From Kangiellaceae bacterium (lineage in GTDB: Bacteria > Pseudomonadota > Gammaproteobacteria > Enterobacterales > Kangiellaceae), in NCBI GenBank assembly GCA_013373015.1, contig JABXIQ010000013.1, positions 1 through 64,000 on the forward strand: a stretch of 64,000 bases of DNA, read 5' to 3'. A program made the translations under genes and the position numbers. Positions 8,356 to 18,525 of this stretch are shown in pieces. Under the pieces are notes generated by a model. It did no database searches. It was not told the origin of the DNA and saw only the letters and a list, made by a program, of their open reading frames with translations. The first letter of the stretch is position 1. Each line of letters begins with the position of its first letter.

Positions 8356-9414
8356 TCAACGAGCTTCTAGCACCATATTTGTAGGCGTATCGGTGGCGCG
8401 TCTGACTTGACTGAATCCAGCTTGATTTAAGACATCGGTTAAGCGCTTTTCACCAGCTTGCGCCCCTAGTCCAAGGCCAACTTCTTGGGCTTTCGAGGTT
8501 GGAACACAGACAAGGGTAGAGAAGCCGTAGAAGATACCTGACAGTGGGTTTAGGTTATCTTCTAGTTTATCTTGTGCCATAGGCTCTACCAGCATGAAGG
8601 TGCCATCAGGCTTTAGCGATTCTTTGATTTTAGCAGCAGCGCCCACTGGATCTCCCATATCATGCAGCGCATCGAAAATACAAGCCAAGTCAAAGCTATT
8701 GGAAGGAATATCTTTAGCTACTGCGACCTTAAAGCTTATATTGCTCAGGCCAGCTTCTTCAGCTTTGGCTTGTGCAGTTTTAATAGAAGGTTCGTGAAAG
8801 TCATAGCCAACAAACTGTGAGTTAGGGTAAGTTTCTGCCATTAATAGGGTGGAAGATCCAAAGCCGCAACCAATATCAGCGACTGTAGCGCCAGCTTTCA
8901 ATTTATCTTCTACGCCATTTAATGACGGAATCCAATTTTCTACCAAATTCATGACATAACCTGGGCGGAAGAAGCGATCAGTGCCACAAAAACAGCAGTT
9001 ACTATGCTCGCCCCAAGGTCGCCCACGTCCTGTTTTGAAAACTTCTACCGCCGTTTTATTGGTTTCATATTGGCCAACCACTGCTTGGAAAAAGCCTTGC
9101 ATGCAGGTTGGGGCTCCTTCGTGCGCAAAAATCGCGGCTTGTTCAGGGCTTAGAGCGAATGTTTGGCTATTGGCATCATAATCTATATAACCCAATGCGC
9201 TATTTGATGATAGCCATTCGAGTAGGTAGCGTGGGTCGAGACTGGTTTCTTGTGCCAGCTTTTGGGCGCTACAAGGGCCATGCTGCTCCAAAGCTTGATA
9301 GACTCCTGATTGATCGCCTATATAAGCCATCAGTAAACCTATCGCTCCACTGACATCGACGAGAACTTTGCCGAATAACTCATTGAATTTATCTTCATTT
9401 ATTGACTGTGCCAT
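8356..9414 (-). CDS. Class I SAM-dependent methyltransferase with N-terminal winged-helix-like domain
   Basis: The 352-residue protein has an N-terminal dimerisation/winged-helix-like region (about 1-100, with GVYQALEQHGPCSAQKLAQ) as in small-molecule methyltransferases. The Rossmann domain follows, with motif I VADIGCGFGSSTLL, motif II VGYDFHEPSI and the post-motif CIFDALHDMGDP. This resembles bacterial homologues of ubiquinone/O-methyltransferase-type proteins; the substrate cannot be told. A short CCFCG cluster sits mid-protein. The start at 9414 has GGAGGG six bases upstream, while an in-frame ATG twelve codons earlier lacks one. It is probably monocistronic, with no clear terminator apart from the hairpin at 8273-8305. 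Confidence 0.88.
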   Translation of the reverse strand: MAQSINEDKFNELFGKVLVDVSGAIGLLMAYIGDQSGVYQALEQHGPCSAQKLAQETSLDPRYLLEWLSSNSALGYIDYDANSQTFALSPEQAAIFAHEGAPTCMQGFFQAVVGQYETNKTAVEVFKTGRGRPWGEHSNCCFCGTDRFFRPGYVMNLVENWIPSLNGVEDKLKAGATVADIGCGFGSSTLLMAETYPNSQFVGYDFHEPSIKTAQAKAEEAGLSNISFKVAVAKDIPSNSFDLACIFDALHDMGDPVGAAAKIKESLKPDGTFMLVEPMAQDKLEDNLNPLSGIFYGFSTLVCVPTSKAQEVGLGLGAQAGEKRLTDVLNQAGFSQVRRATDTPTNMVLEAR

Positions 9415-9515
9415 TTGAATCCCTCCATTTTGGACAATTGAGTTGTACAAAATTTAATCTACGCCTGGTTGGCAAGGAATTCAAACAGTTTCGAGAAAAA
9501 AGCTATTTAGCAAGT

Positions 9516-9881
9516 TTATGCTTTTATATCCATCTCAAAATAAGCATGGACAGGGCAGAAAGCGAGTCCTTTTACGCAGCGTTCATTACATTGTTTCCAC
9601 TTGCAGGTTTCATCAGATAGGCCACCACGATTTTGCACCATTAGTTGCAAACGTATTTGCGTGGGATCCAGTGTTTTCCAACTTGCTTGATCAGGAACTT
9701 TGATACATAAGCCAATCTCATTTTGTTTGGCGATATCAATATGCCATAGTTGCCCACATTCAGAACATTGATTCAGTGTCGCCCAGCGCTCTGGTGACCA
9801 TTCCAATTCTTGTAGTTCTCCAAGTGGATTATATTCATCATTACCTTGAACGATTTGAGCCAGTTGTTGACAGTTACACAT
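9516..9881 (-). CDS. Cys-rich hypothetical protein, divergent from pepN
   Basis: The 121-residue protein has several cysteines in paired arrangement: CNC at the N-terminus, CSECGQLWHI near residue 43, and a C-terminal group CKWKQCNERC followed by CPVH. This suggests a small metal-binding or disulphide-rich protein. I do not recognise a family. The start is placed at MCNC (9881); an earlier in-frame ATG would run into the pepN 5' region. It is transcribed away from pepN, about 120 bases between starts, so the two may share a control region. Coding status rests on uninterrupted frame and the ordered Cys pattern. Confidence 0.6.
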   Translation of the reverse strand: MCNCQQLAQIVQGNDEYNPLGELQELEWSPERWATLNQCSECGQLWHIDIAKQNEIGLCIKVPDQASWKTLDPTQIRLQLMVQNRGGLSDETCKWKQCNERCVKGLAFCPVHAYFEMDIKA

Positions 9882-10001
9882 TAGGTTTTGTTGTCGTTGT
9901 TTGAACAGCAGGTTATATCTAATTTCATAGAGGATTGCTACAATAAAGCGCAATTTAACGCTATTCACCGACTAAATGTAGGGAGCTGTAAAGCCTTTTT
10001 T

Positions 10002-12650
10002 ATGAAAACCAACGAGCCAGTACAGATTAAATATCGCAAAGATTATTCACCTTCAAACTATTTGATTGATGATGTTGAACTCAAGTTCGAGTTGTTTGAT
10101 GGTTATACTTTAGTGCACAGTGTTTTGCGTTTTAGAACTAATCTTGATAATCCTGGTGGTGATTTAGTGCTTGATGGTGAGCAGTTGGAATTACTCTCAA
10201 TTGCGGTTGATGGGCAGGCGTTAACGGAGGCTGAATATCAAGTAACCGATGAGCTTTTAATCATTAAGCAGCCGAAACCAGAATTTACTTTAACTACTTG
10301 CGTTAAAATTTATCCAGAGAAAAATACTGCACTTGAAGGTTTATATCAATCAAGCGGTAAGTACTGTACCCAGTGTGAAGCGGAGGGGTTTCGCAAAATC
10401 ACCTATTATCTCGACCGTCCTGATGTGATGAGCACATTCAAGGTGCGGATTGAGGGGGATAAACAGCAATTTCCTTATCTTTTATCCAATGGCAATAAAC
10501 TAGATTCTGGTGATTTAGGTGATGGTCGCCACTTTGCGCTATGGCAAGATCCTTTCAAAAAGCCAGCCTATCTGTTTGCTTTGTGTGCTGGTGATTATGA
10601 TTTATTGGAAGATGAGTTTGTCACTATGTCTGGGCGTAAAGTTTTGCTACAGATCTTTGTTGACAAGGGCAAGTTAGATCAGTGTCCACATGCTATGACA
10701 TCTCTAAAGAAATCAATGGCTTGGGACGAGGAAGTATTTGGTCTGGAGTATGATCTTGATATTTACATGATTGTCGCAGTGGGCGATTTTAATATGGGCG
10801 CTATGGAAAATAAGGGCTTGAATATTTTCAACACCAAATATGTGTTAGCCGCTCAAGAAACCGCCACCGATCAAGATTTTGAAGATGTGGAAGCTGTTAT
10901 TGCTCATGAATATTTTCACAATTGGACGGGCAACCGAGTCACTTGCCAAGATTGGTTCCAGTTAAGCTTAAAAGAGGGCTTAACGGTTTTTCGTGATCAG
11001 CAATTTACTGCAGATCAAACCGATCCTGCGGTCAAACGTATTGATGATGTCAAAGTAATTCGCTCGCATCAATTTGCCGAAGATGCTGGGCCAATGGCGC
11101 ACCCGATCCGCCCAGATTCGTATATTGAAATGAACAATTTCTATACAGTAACCGTGTATAACAAGGGGGCTGAAATTATCCGCATGTACCATACCTTGCT
11201 CGGAGCAGAAGGGTTCAGAAAGGGTATGGATCTGTATTTTGAACGCCACGATGGACAGGCTGTGACGTGTGAGGATTTTGTCAGCGCGATGGAGGATGCT
11301 AATGATTACGATCTCAAGTTATTTCGTCATTGGTATTCACAAGCAGGCACACCTGAGGTTCGTATCATCAGTGATTATGATGAAGGGCAAAAAAAGCTAA
11401 CTTTGAACGTTGAACAGACTTGTCCAGCAACTCCTGGCCAAGAGCACAAATCTCCATTTCATATCCCACTACGAATTGGCTTATTAGATGAACAGGGCAA
11501 TGATATTAAGCTCAATATAGAACAAGAAAATGTGTTGCAAGATGATATATTGAACATTAAAAAAGAGAAGCAAGCTATTGTTTTTAATGGTGTTAATTCA
11601 AAACCCGTGCTGTCATTGTTGCGTAATTTCTCGGCGCCGATAAAACTTCATTACGATTATAATGATCAAGAACTTTCGTTCTTATTTGCCCATGATAATG
11701 ACCCTTTCAATCGCTGGGAAGCAGGGCAAAGGCTGTTTACTCGAGTGATTTGGCAATTGTGTGAACAGCAAGCTAACGAGCACCCCATGCAGGTTCCAGA
11801 GCATGTGTTTGATGCGGTGAAAGACTTGCTGGCGGACGAGCAACTTGACGGCCAATTCAAAGCCTTGGCCTTGGGACTGCCAGATAGTAAAGCCTTAATT
11901 GAAGAAGTTAAGCAGGTCAATCTTGACCATTTATTGAGCGCGCGTAAGTTTTTGAAACAGGAATTGGCACAGCACTTAGAAATGGACTGGTTGCTGCATT
12001 ATCAAGCTCATCATCATATTCCTCAGTCAATTTCGGATTTTTCACAAGATAAACAAGCTGTCGCCAAGCGCGCCTTTGCTTCTTTATGTTTAAGTTATTT
12101 GATGGCATTGGATAAAACTGAGGTTTATGAGCTAGCGCTCAATCAGCTTGAGCAAGCCAACAATATGACTGATGCTATAGCTGCGTTTCAGTTGTTAATG
12201 CATTCAAATTATCAACAAAAACATGAGGTTGCGGAAGAGTTTTATCAAAAATGGCAAAATGAAGATTTGGTGATCAATAAATGGTTAACGGTACTGGCAA
12301 CGGATCCCAATGAGCAAACTATCAAAACTGTAACTCGACTACTTGATCATCCGGCTTTTGAAATAACTAATCCGAATAAGGTGCGTTCGCTGATAGGTGC
12401 TTTTGCAGGCGCTAATATGTCACAATTCCATCGTCCAGACGGGCAAGGGTATCGCTATCTCGCGCAACAGATTAAAGCGTTGTATGCGGTGAATCCGCAA
12501 ACCGCGGCTCGTTTGACGGGAGCTTTCAATCGTTGGAAAAAGTTTGATGGTGGCCGTCAACAGTTGATGTGTGAGCAATTACAAGGTATTTTGCAACTTC
12601 CTGATTTATCACGCGATGTTTATGAAATTGCCAGTAAGGCGCTGGCTTAA
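10002..12650 (+). CDS. pepN: Aminopeptidase N (M1 family)
   Basis: The 882-residue cytosolic zinc aminopeptidase removes N-terminal residues from peptides. The N-terminus (KYRKDYSPSNYLIDDVEL) aligns with E. coli PepN, which supports the ATG at 10002. The substrate-binding motif GAMEN (in FNMGAMENKG) and the zinc motif HEYFHNWTGNR with the downstream Glu in LKEGLTVFRD are present. The length is close to E. coli PepN (870). The long C-terminal helical domain is also complete. An in-frame ATG/TTG further upstream gives an extension that does not resemble PepN and overlaps the divergent gene's region. No clear terminator follows; the next gene starts 64 bases on. Confidence 0.96.
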   Translation: MKTNEPVQIKYRKDYSPSNYLIDDVELKFELFDGYTLVHSVLRFRTNLDNPGGDLVLDGEQLELLSIAVDGQALTEAEYQVTDELLIIKQPKPEFTLTTCVKIYPEKNTALEGLYQSSGKYCTQCEAEGFRKITYYLDRPDVMSTFKVRIEGDKQQFPYLLSNGNKLDSGDLGDGRHFALWQDPFKKPAYLFALCAGDYDLLEDEFVTMSGRKVLLQIFVDKGKLDQCPHAMTSLKKSMAWDEEVFGLEYDLDIYMIVAVGDFNMGAMENKGLNIFNTKYVLAAQETATDQDFEDVEAVIAHEYFHNWTGNRVTCQDWFQLSLKEGLTVFRDQQFTADQTDPAVKRIDDVKVIRSHQFAEDAGPMAHPIRPDSYIEMNNFYTVTVYNKGAEIIRMYHTLLGAEGFRKGMDLYFERHDGQAVTCEDFVSAMEDANDYDLKLFRHWYSQAGTPEVRIISDYDEGQKKLTLNVEQTCPATPGQEHKSPFHIPLRIGLLDEQGNDIKLNIEQENVLQDDILNIKKEKQAIVFNGVNSKPVLSLLRNFSAPIKLHYDYNDQELSFLFAHDNDPFNRWEAGQRLFTRVIWQLCEQQANEHPMQVPEHVFDAVKDLLADEQLDGQFKALALGLPDSKALIEEVKQVNLDHLLSARKFLKQELAQHLEMDWLLHYQAHHHIPQSISDFSQDKQAVAKRAFASLCLSYLMALDKTEVYELALNQLEQANNMTDAIAAFQLLMHSNYQQKHEVAEEFYQKWQNEDLVINKWLTVLATDPNEQTIKTVTRLLDHPAFEITNPNKVRSLIGAFAGANMSQFHRPDGQGYRYLAQQIKALYAVNPQTAARLTGAFNRWKKFDGGRQQLMCEQLQGILQLPDLSRDVYEIASKALA

Positions 12651-12713
12651 TATGAGCAATTTTGTGATAAACTAAAAGTATAGTGATTATATTTAATTGA
12701 GAAGAGTTTATTA

Positions 12714-13031
12714 ATGGCGATTATTCGTTGTATTGTTTGCAGTAAGCGCATTTCTAATAAAGCAGAAACTTGTATGCACTGTGGCGCTATCATGAAAGGC
12801 AGCTCTGAAGAGCAGCTTGAACGTGCCGCGCACTTGCAAAAGTTGAAGAAGAACAGACGCATTCAAAGTTTCTCATTCCTTGCCATTCTGGCGTTCGTGT
12901 TGGGTTTCTTTTTGTATTATTTCAAGCCGAGTGACGGTATTTGGCGACAAGTATCGATCTACCTATTAGCCATTGGCTTTATCGGTTATATCGTGAGTAG
13001 AGCTTGGATTTTATATAATAAAAAGAAGTAG
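12714..13031 (+). CDS. Small zinc-ribbon membrane protein
   Basis: The 105-residue protein begins with a zinc-ribbon: CIVC near residue 6 and CMHC near residue 20. A basic, charged helix follows (about 33-50), then two hydrophobic segments (about 51-69 and 80-97) that should span the membrane, and a lysine-rich tail. The layout of cytoplasmic zinc-ribbon plus two helices is common in uncharacterised bacterial proteins. Its neighbours pepN and asd give no functional clue. Confidence 0.75.
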   Translation: MAIIRCIVCSKRISNKAETCMHCGAIMKGSSEEQLERAAHLQKLKKNRRIQSFSFLAILAFVLGFFLYYFKPSDGIWRQVSIYLLAIGFIGYIVSRAWILYNKKK

Positions 13032-13090
13032 TTAACATTCTTAGTTAAAGTATTGGTTTATTATTAAGCCAAGACTTGGAGATCATAAAA

Positions 13091-14110
13091 GTGATTAAAG
13101 CAAATGTGGCTATCGTCGGCGCAACGGGTGCGGTTGGCGTGGTTATTCGTGAGATATTGGAAGATCGTAATTTTCCAATTGATAATTTGTATTTGTTGGC
13201 TAGTGAACGTTCAGCAGGCGAGCGAGTGATGTTTGGTGACCGCTCGGTTGTGGTAGAGAATTTAGCAGATTTTGATTTTGCCAAGGCGGATATTGCGTTG
13301 TTTTCTGCTGGTGGTGACATTTCTGCTGAATATGCTCCAAAAGCAGCCGCCGCCAATTGTATTGTGGTGGATAATACTTCGCACTTTCGATATGACGAAG
13401 ATATTCCTTTGGTAGTAACGGAAGTTAATCCTGAGCGAATTGCTGATTACACCAATCGTGGCATTATCGCCAATCCAAACTGCTCGACAATGCAGTTATT
13501 GGTTGCTTTAAAGCCCATTCAAGATGCGGTGGGAATTGAGCATATTAATGTTTGTACCTATCAGGCGGTTTCAGGATCGGGACAAAAGGCGATTGAAGAG
13601 TTGGCGCGTCAAACCGCTGAATTGCTGAATGCTAAAGAAATTACTAAAAAGGTGTATGACAAACAGATTGCCTTTAATGTGTTACCGAATATTGATGCCA
13701 TACAAGACAATGGTTATACCAAAGAAGAAATGAAGTTGGTGTGGGAAACTCACAAGATTTTAGAAGATGCTTCGATCAGCGTGAGCCCAACAGCGGTTAG
13801 AGTACCAGTGTTTTATGGTCATTCCGAAGCGGTGCACTTAAAAACGCGCAGTCCGTTAAGCGCTCAGCAAGCCAAAGAATTGTTGGAAAAAGCTCCAGGA
13901 GTGACTGTGATTGATGACATGAGTCAGTTAGCTTATGCCACGCCTGTGACTCATGCCAGTGGCCAAGACGATGTGTTTGTGAGCCGTATTCGCAACGATG
14001 TTGGTATTGAAAATGGCCTTGCTATGTGGGTAGTTTCGGACAATGTGCGCAAAGGTGCAGCGCTTAATACAGTGCAAATTGCTGAAATACTGGTTAAAGA
14101 TTATTTATAA
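13091..14110 (+). CDS. asd: Aspartate-semialdehyde dehydrogenase
   Basis: The 339-residue enzyme reduces aspartyl phosphate to aspartate semialdehyde for lysine, threonine, methionine and diaminopimelate synthesis. The NADP-binding motif VAIVGATGAVG is at the N-terminus. The catalytic Cys is in IANPNCSTMQLL, followed by CTYQAVSGSGQ, and the substrate/catalytic region includes VPVFYGHSEAV. The start is a GTG at 13091 with GGAG nine bases upstream; a TTG five codons earlier would place that GGAG inside the gene. It is the first gene of the conserved asd-fimV-truA block. Confidence 0.95.
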   Translation: MIKANVAIVGATGAVGVVIREILEDRNFPIDNLYLLASERSAGERVMFGDRSVVVENLADFDFAKADIALFSAGGDISAEYAPKAAAANCIVVDNTSHFRYDEDIPLVVTEVNPERIADYTNRGIIANPNCSTMQLLVALKPIQDAVGIEHINVCTYQAVSGSGQKAIEELARQTAELLNAKEITKKVYDKQIAFNVLPNIDAIQDNGYTKEEMKLVWETHKILEDASISVSPTAVRVPVFYGHSEAVHLKTRSPLSAQQAKELLEKAPGVTVIDDMSQLAYATPVTHASGQDDVFVSRIRNDVGIENGLAMWVVSDNVRKGAALNTVQIAEILVKDYL

Positions 14111-14257
14111 ATCATAAAATTAAGACTTAACAACTGATAACTTAAAGTATATTCTAAGATAGAGATACTAATGGTCGCTTATATCTATGGGTTTGAGCGA
14201 CTATTTCAATCAATCAAATGAATAACATAATTTGGGTAGAGAAAAGAGGGAAATCCT

Positions 14258-16615
14258 ATGTTTCGTAAATTAGCTGCCACCGTTGCCGTGTCAACAGCAC
14301 TAATTAGCTCACCAGTTTGGTCGTTGGGGCTTGGCGATATTGAAGCCAACTCTGCGCTGAATCAACCATTGAAAGCCGAAATCAACTTATTGTCTTCCAA
14401 AGGTTTTGATGAGCAAGATTTACAGGCCAAAATAGCCTCTTTCGAAGCCTACACCAAATTTGGAGTGGTTCGCCAAGCGGATCATAACAATATGCGGTTT
14501 GAGGTGTTTACTCGTCGCGATGGTAGTAAGGCCATTCGAGTGTACAGCAGTGACCCAATAAAAGAACCATTTTTGAACTTCTTGGTTGAGCTTAATTGGC
14601 CGCAAGGTAAATTACTGCGCGAATATACTTTATTATTAGATCCACCGACTTTTAATAAAACTTCGCCAACTACCACTAATACTCAAACCAGCACTGCTAC
14701 ACGTTCAAATACCGTGACCAATACGAGTCGCCCGAGTAGTAATACAAACACAACTTCAAGCAGCAGCACACGTCGCAGCGCCCCAGCTTTTGATGATAGT
14801 AGTTGGACAGTGCAACGTGGCGATACTTTGTGGAGAATTGCCAGTCGCGTGCGCCCGAATGGAGTCACTGTTCAGCAAACATTAGCGGCACTATATCGCA
14901 ACAATCCAAATGCGTTTATCAATAATGATATTAATCGTTTAAAAGCGGGTGCGACTTTATCGGTGCCTGCAACCAGTCAAATTGATGATATTTCACAAAG
15001 TTCTGCGTTAAGCGACTTGCGATCTTCAACGCCGCAAAATGATGCTCCACTTGACGTGCGTAAAGCGGTTGATGAGACAACTGTTGATGATAGTAGCTCG
15101 CAAGGTGGTCGTTTAACGATTGCTAGCGTTGATGAGAGTTCACTAAATTCAAGTGGTGGCTCGCAAGTTGATGGACAAAACCCTGATGCAATGCAGGGTG
15201 AAATTGACTCTTTGCGTGAAGCGGTTGAAACCTTAAAGCTACAAAATCAGCAATTAAAAGAACAATTATCAGAATCAGCTGACGCTTCCGATACAGGTTT
15301 AGCGGTTGAAGACGATGCGCTGGCGGTTTTGTCTGGAAGCGCTGAAACTAATAGTGATGATTTGCAAGCCATTGATTCTGATACCAACAATGACATCGCT
15401 TCTGATGCGATTGATGAGCAGTCTGATGCGATTGATGCAGCCGCTACGGATATGGCTGCTAATAATAGTTCGGCCGATCCTGTTGATAGTGAACAAAACC
15501 AAGTCAGCCAAGCAACTCCTGCCGTTCAAGAACCTGCAAAACCAGTTTCGCAGCCAATGAAAAGTAGCGAAAAAGCATTTTATGAAGGAAAAAATTTCTG
15601 GTGGTATGTTGGTGGTGGTTTATTAGCGCTGTTGGCAGCAATTGCGGCCTTCTTATTTATGCGTAATCGCCGTGAAGATGATGAGGGAGAGGGATTGGTG
15701 CCTAACTTTGGCAATGCAAAAGTTAATGAGCCAAACCGTGATTCGTTCTTATCGGGTGATAAGCTGGCTCAACCTGAGCAAGAATCTGATCCAATTGGAG
15801 AAGCGGATATCCTTATTGCACGTGGCCGTCTAGAAGAAGCTGAAGGTATTTTAGAAGCCGCATTGGATAAAGATCCAGCTGATGATCAAGTGCGTGTAAA
15901 ATTGATGGAAGTGTACGCTAGCCAACAAAAAGTGGATGAATTTAAAGCACTTAAGCGTGCATTGCCTGATGGTTTTGATCATGATTCAGAGTTGGGCTTG
16001 AAAGTGGCAAGTTTGTCTGGCTTGATAGCTCCACTTGAACAATCGAGCGAAAAGAACTATATGTCGAGTGACGATTTTGAGCTGCCAACGGAAGACGAAA
16101 TTTTTGGTGATTATGACTCGGACGGCAATACTGAGGTTCCTGATGTTGATGTCAGTTCAGAGTTAGAAAACGAAGAAGTCGTTGAGACGCTTGATACGAC
16201 CCTTGACGAGGCTGAGCAGGCAGTAGAAGACATTGCTGAGGAAGTGGTTGATTCTAATGAACCGTTAGAGTTTGAAGTGGATTTAAGTGAGTTTGAAAAA
16301 GAGCTTGATGAAACTTCGCAGCCTGAGATACAGCAAAGTCATGATGATAATGCTTTAGATTTTAATCTTGATGCTAATGATGATGAGGCGGAAGTTTCTA
16401 CTGACGATTCACCAGCACTAGACTTATCTGATGAGCTTGATCAAGCTGATGGCGAAGGCTTAAGTGATGATGAGGCGGCAACCAAATTGGAATTAGCGCG
16501 TGCCTATATTGAAATGGGTGATGAAGAAGCAGCTAAAGACATTTTATTAGAGGTGCAGAAAGAGGGTAATGCTGCGCAAAGTGAAGAAGCTGCGCAATTA
16601 TTGTCCGAACTGTAA
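14258..16615 (+). CDS. fimV: FimV/HubP family polar protein
   Basis: The 785-residue protein is a polar organiser linked in relatives to type IV pilus function and twitching. It has a signal sequence (about 1-22, ending WSLGLGDIE), the conserved FimV N-terminal periplasmic domain (about 23-135), a Ser/Thr/Asn-rich linker, a LysM peptidoglycan-binding domain (about 183-236, WTVQRGDTLWRIA), a short coiled coil (about 315-345), one membrane helix (about 447-470), a long acidic cytoplasmic region and the C-terminal FimV helical motif (LELARAYIEMGDEEAAKDIL). The gene order matches Pseudomonas. The start has GAGGG upstream. The acidic region with many Asp/Glu is typical. Confidence 0.95.
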   Translation: MFRKLAATVAVSTALISSPVWSLGLGDIEANSALNQPLKAEINLLSSKGFDEQDLQAKIASFEAYTKFGVVRQADHNNMRFEVFTRRDGSKAIRVYSSDPIKEPFLNFLVELNWPQGKLLREYTLLLDPPTFNKTSPTTTNTQTSTATRSNTVTNTSRPSSNTNTTSSSSTRRSAPAFDDSSWTVQRGDTLWRIASRVRPNGVTVQQTLAALYRNNPNAFINNDINRLKAGATLSVPATSQIDDISQSSALSDLRSSTPQNDAPLDVRKAVDETTVDDSSSQGGRLTIASVDESSLNSSGGSQVDGQNPDAMQGEIDSLREAVETLKLQNQQLKEQLSESADASDTGLAVEDDALAVLSGSAETNSDDLQAIDSDTNNDIASDAIDEQSDAIDAAATDMAANNSSADPVDSEQNQVSQATPAVQEPAKPVSQPMKSSEKAFYEGKNFWWYVGGGLLALLAAIAAFLFMRNRREDDEGEGLVPNFGNAKVNEPNRDSFLSGDKLAQPEQESDPIGEADILIARGRLEEAEGILEAALDKDPADDQVRVKLMEVYASQQKVDEFKALKRALPDGFDHDSELGLKVASLSGLIAPLEQSSEKNYMSSDDFELPTEDEIFGDYDSDGNTEVPDVDVSSELENEEVVETLDTTLDEAEQAVEDIAEEVVDSNEPLEFEVDLSEFEKELDETSQPEIQQSHDDNALDFNLDANDDEAEVSTDDSPALDLSDELDQADGEGLSDDEAATKLELARAYIEMGDEEAAKDILLEVQKEGNAAQSEEAAQLLSEL

Positions 16616-16637
16616 TTATTTAATGAATGGTCAAAAG

Positions 16638-16662
16638 CACCGGGCTTTGCCCGGTGTTGTGC
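16638..16662 (+). terminator. Hairpin after fimV, weak terminator or attenuator
   Basis: CACCGGGC (16638-16645) pairs perfectly with GCCCGGTG (16649-16656) around a TTT loop. The sequence after it (TTGTGC) is only a poor T run. It may reduce rather than end read-through into truA. Confidence 0.55.
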
Positions 16663-16724
16663 TATCTACTGCTGACATTTCTCAGCGTAATTTATTGATT
16701 ATTTAGAAAAATTGAAAGTGCATT

Positions 16725-17507
16725 ATGACAACAATCGCATTGGGCATTGAGTATGACGGTAGTCATTATTGTGGCTGGCAGCGTCAGTCGCATTCACCTT
16801 CTGTGCAAGAGGCCTTAGAGCAAGTCTTGTCAAGCATTGCTGATCATGAAATTAATGTTTTTTGTGCTGGTCGAACTGACACAGGGGTTCATGCGACAGG
16901 CCAAGTGGTGCACTTTGAATTGCACAACGAACGTCCTTTGAAGGCTTGGAATATGGGAGCCAACACACGTTTACCCGACGATATCGCGGTACGCTGGGCT
17001 GTGCAGGTTGATAAAGACTTTCATGCTCGTTTTAGTGCTACAGCACGCCGCTATCGTTATATTATCGCTAATACTCATGCGCGTCCCGCGATTGCTGCAA
17101 AAGGATTAACATGGTGTCGCCAACAGCTTGATGTCGATGCTATGAATAAAGCGTGTCAGTATTTCCCTGGAGAGCAGGATTTTAGTGCTTTTCAAGCTGC
17201 CAGTTGCCAATCGCCAACCGCATTTCGCAATATCCATCATTTATTTGTGGAAAGAAAGGGCGATTATGTGGTCATAGATATTAAGGCCAATGCTTTTTTA
17301 CACCATATGGTGCGAAACATTGCGGGTTCTTTAATCCAAATTGGGCGGGGCATACAACCTTATAATTGGGCTAAAACCTTGTTACAAAGTAAAGATCGTT
17401 CAATCGCAGCCGCTACAGCTAGTCCGAATGGTTTATATTTAGTGGATGTAGATTATCCTGAGCAGTATCAATTGCCTAAACTTGCTATTGGGCCATTATT
17501 TTTATAA
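16725..17507 (+). CDS. truA: tRNA pseudouridine(38-40) synthase
   Basis: The 260-residue enzyme makes pseudouridine at positions 38-40 of the tRNA anticodon arm. The N-terminal motif [15 protein letters not shown] and the catalytic region [15 protein letters not shown], with the essential Asp, identify TruA. The C-terminal half holds [13 protein letters not shown]. Length matches E. coli TruA (270). In Pseudomonas-type order trpF follows truA; here the 151 bases before accD contain no gene. Confidence 0.96.
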   Translation: MTTIALGIEYDGSHYCGWQRQSHSPSVQEALEQVLSSIADHEINVFCAGRTDTGVHATGQVVHFELHNERPLKAWNMGANTRLPDDIAVRWAVQVDKDFHARFSATARRYRYIIANTHARPAIAAKGLTWCRQQLDVDAMNKACQYFPGEQDFSAFQAASCQSPTAFRNIHHLFVERKGDYVVIDIKANAFLHHMVRNIAGSLIQIGRGIQPYNWAKTLLQSKDRSIAAATASPNGLYLVDVDYPEQYQLPKLAIGPLFL

Positions 17508-17658
17508 GAAATTAAGTGAAGGGTGTGAAAATAGTTGCAGTGGTTAAACCAGACTAATGTTCCGTTTAGCCTGAAACCTGCTAAAATGCAGCGCAAATTG
17601 TTAAAGCTCCTGGTTAATAAAGACTGATGGGCTAGCAAAACTTAAAAGTGAATAAATT

Positions 17659-18525
17659 ATGAGTTGGTTAGAAAGGTTATTACCTAAACGTAATCCAGAA
17701 GGTGCACGAAAAAAATCTATCCCTGAAGGGGTTTGGAGTAAATGCAGCGATTGTGAAGCGGTTTTGTATTATGCCGAATTACAGCGCAACCAAGCGGTGT
17801 GTCCTAAGTGTAATAAGCATATGCGCATAAATGCGCGTCAGCGTTTAGAGCTTTTTTTAGATGAGTCCGGTCGTAAAGAAATTGCGGCAAATATGAAACC
17901 TGTAGATTTATTGAAATTTAAGGATTCAAAGAAATATAAAGACCGTATTTCTAGCTCGCAAAAAAGTACGAGTGAAAATGATGCTTTGATTGCTTTTCAA
18001 GGTACGGTACATGGTGTTCCTGTTGTAGCTTGCGCCTTTAACTTTGAATTTATGGGTGGCTCGATGGGGTCTGTTGTAGGTGAAAAGTTCGTTCGTTCTG
18101 TGAACGCCGCGATTGAGAATAAATGTGCTTTGATTTGCTTTTCTGCTAGTGGCGGTGCGCGTATGCAAGAGGCTTTGGTTTCGTTGATGCAAATGGCTAA
18201 AACCAGCGCTGCTTTGGCAAAGTTAAGTGATAAGAACCTTCCTTATATTTCTGTTTTAACCGATCCGACGATGGGTGGTGTAACCGCGAGTTTGGCTATG
18301 TTAGGCGATGTTCATATTGCTGAGCCGAAAGCCTTGATTGGTTTCGCAGGTCAGCGCGTAATTGAGCAAACTATTCGCGAAACATTGCCTGAAGGCTTCC
18401 GTTTGAGTGAGTTTTGGCTTGAGCACGGCGCGATTGATATGATCGTTGATCGTCGCGATATGCGTCGAAAAGTTGCTAGTTTGTGTGCGAAATTATTGAA
18501 TTTGCCGCAACCCGCCATTCATTAA
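17659..18525 (+). CDS. accD: Acetyl-CoA carboxylase carboxyltransferase, beta subunit
   Basis: The 288-residue subunit works with AccA to transfer carboxyl from biotin to acetyl-CoA, the first step of fatty acid synthesis. An N-terminal Cys4 zinc ribbon (CSDC near residue 29, CPKC near residue 48) is followed by the crotonase-like carboxyltransferase fold with [24 protein letters not shown] and [10 protein letters not shown]. The stop codon abuts the GTG start of folC with no gap, so the two are coupled. Confidence 0.97.
   Translation: MSWLERLLPKRNPEGARKKSIPEGVWSKCSDCEAVLYYAELQRNQAVCPKCNKHMRINARQRLELFLDESGRKEIAANMKPVDLLKFKDSKKYKDRISSSQKSTSENDALIAFQGTVHGVPVVACAFNFEFMGGSMGSVVGEKFVRSVNAAIENKCALICFSASGGARMQEALVSLMQMAKTSAALAKLSDKNLPYISVLTDPTMGGVTASLAMLGDVHIAEPKALIGFAGQRVIEQTIRETLPEGFRLSEFWLEHGAIDMIVDRRDMRRKVASLCAKLLNLPQPAIH

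Noticed and set aside
15299-15529. A repetitive Ile/Arg-rich minus-strand frame inside fimV
   Set aside because: It is antisense to the repetitive acidic segment of FimV (SDAIDEQSDAID type) and has no independent support.
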